In this document: positions 61,395 through 64,000 of the stretch, in pieces
Position numbering within the stretch: position 1 is the stretch's first letter
Layout: each line of letters begins with the position of its first letter
Assembly (NCBI GenBank): GCA_030431255.1
Contig: JAUIJL010000028.1
Location: 1 to 64,000 of the forward strand
Reading direction: 5' to 3'
Length of the DNA stretch: 64,000 nucleotides
Source of the DNA: Thermoanaerobaculia bacterium
GTDB taxonomy: Bacteria > Acidobacteriota > Thermoanaerobaculia > Multivoradales > J023
Notes under the pieces: generated by a model
The model's database searches: none
Told to the model about the DNA's origin: nothing
The model's input: only the letters and a program-made list of their open reading frames with translations
Program-made: the position numbers and the translations under genes

Positions 61395-62954
61395 ATGGCC
61401 GAGCACTCAGCAAATGCGACGAAACGGAACGTCACGCTTCCCCGTCTGTCCAAGGACTACCGCAGGGACGACGAGATCGCCATCGTGGGCGGCGGCGCGT
61501 CGGGATTGGCGGCGGCGTTTTTCCTCATGGAAGCCGGCCACGATCCCACCAAGATTTCGATCCATGAGCGGAATCACTATTTAGGCGGCAACGCCCGAAG
61601 CATCTACCTGCACGCTGTCGGCGAGTCTGAGCTCTATGTGATCCAAGACTATGAGATGGAATTCGAAAACGGCTTCGAAGACATTTATTTACGCTATGTG
61701 GATCACCACGCTGCCGAGCAGCGGTTGAGGGTCGACGGCAATCCGAGCGTCATTCCCGTCGATCTGGGGGTTTGTGGGATCAGCCATCGGTATTTCAACG
61801 TGTTGCACCTGCTCGCAACCCTCGACGAGCGGGTAGGCATGGGGGTTTCTACGTATCGATACGAGTCGAAGGTCTCGCGGTCGATCGTGTTGGACGGCAT
61901 GACCCTTCGCACCGGCCCGAGCAGATCGGTCGTCTCCTGGCTGCAAAACAAGCTCAAAGGACAGCTCTTCCACCCTTGGAACTGGCTTCGCCTGGCTCGG
62001 TTGGCCAGAGGGCTGCAAGAAATCGACGATTATTGTCGACGCAAAGGTTTGGGCTACTTGCGGGAGAGGACCGTCGCGCAGCTACAGGACGAGCTGAGGG
62101 CGATCTCCGTCTCCGAAGACGCCATCGGCATCTTGTGCTCTTTTTGCCAAGTGGGCAGCGGTTATAGCCACGCGGACTTCCAAGAGATCTCTGCCGGCTA
62201 TTGCTATAAATTCTTCGACCAGGGAGATTTCGCCGAAGGCGGCATGGAAAACTCGATCTTCTTGAACGGCACCTCGGCCTACATCTACAAATTTGCTTCG
62301 TTTCTCGAGAGCCAGGGCGCTCGCATAGAAAAGAACAGCAAGGGTCCGACCTCTCCAGCCGCCGCCAAGCACACGATCTACGCGATCCAGCCCTACGACG
62401 CCGCCTCGATCCGCGACGGGCTGCCGAGGATCGAAAAGACCGATTCTTTGGCTTACGTGCACTGCGATCACTCCCTGGTCGCGAATAGGCGGGATGCCAT
62501 TCTCGGTTACGGCAACATCAACGGCGTGGTGCAAGCGTATTGGGATTTGGATCGAATGCGACCGGATCATCCGAGCGTCGGGGCGTACATCAGCTTTACC
62601 ATTCCCGATTGTGAGTCGAAAGTTGATGAGCGCCTATTCGGATCCGAAGAGATCCAATATTTCAGAAATATTTCCGGTAACGGCCACAACCTCCGCCGAG
62701 CTCCCCTGAAGCAGGTTTGGAAACATTCCTTCATCGACCCGGCGGCGGAAAAAGCAAGGCTGGAGATCCAGCAAAATCACCAAGGGAAAGACGGCGCGTT
62801 CTTCTGCGGCTCCTCCTATCTCGATTGCATGCTGCACGAGAACGCCGTCACCAGCGCGTTGGACGTCGTGTGTCTGCTGACGGGCGAGCAGGACCAGCTG
62901 ACGTCCCTGGGATTCACGCCCAGCGACTTCTCCCTCGACATCCACGGCCGTTGA
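61395..62954 (+). CDS. FAD-dependent oxidoreductase (NAD_binding_8 type)
   Basis: The 519-residue protein has a Rossmann FAD-binding motif near its N-terminus (IVGGGASGLAAAFFLMEAG, about 30-48) and the second-strand acidic residue in SIHERNHYLGGNAR. This is the amine-oxidase/phytoene-desaturase/UDP-galactopyranose-mutase-like NAD_binding_8 family. A later block (NSIFLNGTSAYIYKFASFLE) and a C-terminal C-(G/S)-S-S-Y-L-D-C-M-L-H-E strand complete the FAD domain. The substrate is unknown; no carotenoid gene is near. AGGAG lies nine bases before ATG 61395. No membrane segment. Confidence 0.75.
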   Translation: MAEHSANATKRNVTLPRLSKDYRRDDEIAIVGGGASGLAAAFFLMEAGHDPTKISIHERNHYLGGNARSIYLHAVGESELYVIQDYEMEFENGFEDIYLRYVDHHAAEQRLRVDGNPSVIPVDLGVCGISHRYFNVLHLLATLDERVGMGVSTYRYESKVSRSIVLDGMTLRTGPSRSVVSWLQNKLKGQLFHPWNWLRLARLARGLQEIDDYCRRKGLGYLRERTVAQLQDELRAISVSEDAIGILCSFCQVGSGYSHADFQEISAGYCYKFFDQGDFAEGGMENSIFLNGTSAYIYKFASFLESQGARIEKNSKGPTSPAAAKHTIYAIQPYDAASIRDGLPRIEKTDSLAYVHCDHSLVANRRDAILGYGNINGVVQAYWDLDRMRPDHPSVGAYISFTIPDCESKVDERLFGSEEIQYFRNISGNGHNLRRAPLKQVWKHSFIDPAAEKARLEIQQNHQGKDGAFFCGSSYLDCMLHENAVTSALDVVCLLTGEQDQLTSLGFTPSDFSLDIHGR

Positions 62955-62973
62955 ATGTTCAAAGAAATCTATC

Positions 62974-63262
62974 GTGACAAACCGACGAGAACATTCATCC
63001 TCAAGTCATCCGAGATCTTGCGGCTCGAGGGAGAGACATCTGCTCCGTCATGGATCGCGGTCTACAGGGACGCGACGACACTGAGGTGCTTCGTGAAGCT
63101 CACAGGGAGCAGCGGGTGGTGATGACCCACGACAGCGACTTCGGCCGACTTGCTGTTCAAAGCGGCGAGATCTTTACCGGCATCCTCGACACCAGCGCTC
63201 CCACCGTCAGCCGTCAATGGACCATCGCCAAGGGTTGGTTGTTCAAACAGCTGAGATCTTGA
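62974..63262 (+). pseudogene. frameshifted DUF5615 (PIN-like) toxin gene
   Basis: From 62984 a continuous frame reads DENIHPQVIRDLAARGRDIC, then DRGLQGRDDTEVLREAHREQ, then RVVMTHDSDFGRLAVQSGE, which is the DUF5615 PIN-like toxin family (M-K-x-x-x-D-E-N-(I/L) start, then D-x-D). The frame has an in-frame TGA (62975) just before. GTG at 62974 joins the DEN frame only if one base of the A-run after GTGAC is removed. So a +1 frameshift, or a sequencing error, disables the start. The DUF433 antitoxin usually upstream is absent. Confidence 0.55.
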
Positions 63263-63360
63263 AGTGTTTGATAGACCCGGCGGCTGCTCACGTTGAGCGG
63301 ATGATCGCATCCGGCGCTCAAGCAAGCCGAGTCGGCTCGTGCCGAAGCAGCTCGACTCGT

Positions 63361-63379
63361 CCTCACCGCGTCGGTGAGG
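63361..63379. repeat. perfect CCTCACCG/CGGTGAGG hairpin
   Basis: CCTCACCG-CGT-CGGTGAGG lies between the convergent DUF5615 and OMP-like genes. It has no T-run, so terminator function is uncertain. Confidence 0.45.
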
Positions 63380-63433
63380 CGGATCGATGAGCCGCCTCGT
63401 TCTTCGGCCGGAGAGCGGCGTGGGAGGAGGTGA

Positions 63434-64000
63434 TCAGTAGGTCAGAAGCAGACTGCCGAAAGCGCCTTCATATTCGAGGCTGAGCGGCACGTCGTCGACG
63501 GTGCCCTCGATCTCCAAGACGCGATAGCCGAGGCCCAGCCCGACACGCGGTGTGGGAAAAAAGCGCAGACCGATTTCCATATCGTTTAGGTCCACATCGT
63601 CCTCCGCAGACACGGACATTTCGGCGAAAAGCTGCAGACGGGAGGACGGCATCACCTCCACCAGCGCGCCGTAGGACAGGATCCCGCCCTCGAAATCCGT
63701 CGTTACGCCCTCCGTTTGACCCAGCAGCGAAACGTCGATACCGGTCGAGCCGCGCACGCCTTTGGCCTCGACAAAGGGACCGATGCGCCACTTGCCCGGA
63801 GCGTTGCGAAATTGCCAGCCCAGGGCAACGCCGCCGTAGTCGAACTCTAGAAAGCTGCTCAGCCCCACGGCGACCGGGATATCACCACCCGGCAGCTCGA
63901 AATTGAAGTCGAGGTCCTGGGTGCCGGCGGAGCTCAGAGTCTGATAGCGGGCCCGGAGAAAGATCCCGGCGCCGGGCCGAACCGTCAACCGCCCCTCGAG
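63434..64000 (-). CDS. outer-membrane beta-barrel protein, 5' end outside the window
   Basis: The frame is open to the window edge (LEGRLTVRPGAGIFLRARYQ...), so the start lies beyond 64000. The ~185 residues seen are alternating aromatic/polar strands (GVALGWQFRNAPGKWRIGPFV, GILSYGALVEVMPSSRLQLFAEMSV, MEIGLRFFPTPRVGLGLGYRVLEI) and end in SLLLTY, with a C-terminal aromatic residue as in outer-membrane barrels. It belongs to the opacity/OmpA-barrel-like group. It has no identified partner here. Confidence 0.65.
   Translation of the reverse strand, partial: LEGRLTVRPGAGIFLRARYQTLSSAGTQDLDFNFELPGGDIPVAVGLSSFLEFDYGGVALGWQFRNAPGKWRIGPFVEAKGVRGSTGIDVSLLGQTEGVTTDFEGGILSYGALVEVMPSSRLQLFAEMSVSAEDDVDLNDMEIGLRFFPTPRVGLGLGYRVLEIEGTVDDVPLSLEYEGAFGSLLLTY

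Noticed and set aside
1-64000. rRNA, tRNA or tmRNA genes
   Set aside because: No stretch with the known conserved cores was recognised on either strand.

Overview
The window is high-GC bacterial DNA (coding regions strongly GC-rich at third positions) and looks like an Acidobacteriota genome, plausibly of Thermoanaerobaculia type. The clues are three large TPR-tailed Ser/Thr protein kinases, two of them beside ECF sigma factors of the acidobacterial/planctomycete kind; many secreted repeat proteins, one ending in a DGFESGD...W tail; a choice-of-anchor/VWA/M23 surface protein; and CxxCH-bearing secreted proteins. No rRNA, tRNA or CRISPR array was seen. Assignment to a phylum is inference.

Layout. 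(1) 0-8 kb is an accessory region. A 223-bp element (second copy at 12.85 kb) ends at a G after which small, lower-GC genes begin. Two near-identical 56-57 nt hairpins then separate the units, and their outer arms (CGCATATC / GATATGCG) match the cassette ends. This has the architecture of an integron-like cassette array but not the canonical RYYYAAC/GTTRRRY cores. Cargo: an alkyltransferase-like protein without the catalytic cysteine, a small membrane protein, a BamE-like protein, a nucleoside-deoxyribosyltransferase/TIR-like protein and a large unknown protein. A REP-associated tyrosine transposase (RAYT) with clusters of REP-like GGTGCCAGG elements follows. (2) 8-17.7 kb: a DUF1214-like protein, a 15-fold repeat secreted protein, an ECF sigma/kinase pair and a periplasmic binding protein. 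(3) 17.8-21.6 kb: small accessory genes including a GNAT acetyltransferase bracketed by GTTAGGC...GCCTAAC (canonical integron cassette ends), SMI1/KNR4, an ankyrin pseudogene and a Cys-rich secreted protein. (4) 21.7-31.1 kb: a signalling block with an ECF sigma plus kinase operon, a third kinase (non-RD, with a 12-bp minisatellite in its activation segment) and a convergent, overlapping FHA/AAA+/Fis regulator whose GAFTGA loop is altered. (5) 31.8-49 kb: secreted Ig-like, CxxCH-containing and LytM/VWA proteins, redox enzymes, a truncated nucleotidyltransferase pair, a perfect 42-bp palindrome and several tandem repeats. (6) 49-64 kb: an orphan AbrB antitoxin with TAGCATTC operators, a second AbrB plus a PIN fragment, an ankyrin protein, a second Ig-like paralogue, a rifampicin-phosphotransferase-like enzyme, an FG-GAP protein, an FAD enzyme, a frameshifted DUF5615 toxin and an outer-membrane barrel fragment.

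How it works together. The kinase/ECF and kinase/FHA pairs look like phospho-signalling modules that could control expression of the many secreted proteins (inference). Broken toxin-antitoxin and ankyrin genes, RAYT/REP elements and cassette ends show that the accessory regions have turned over repeatedly. The most novel item is the non-canonical cassette array at 0.25-4.6 kb.
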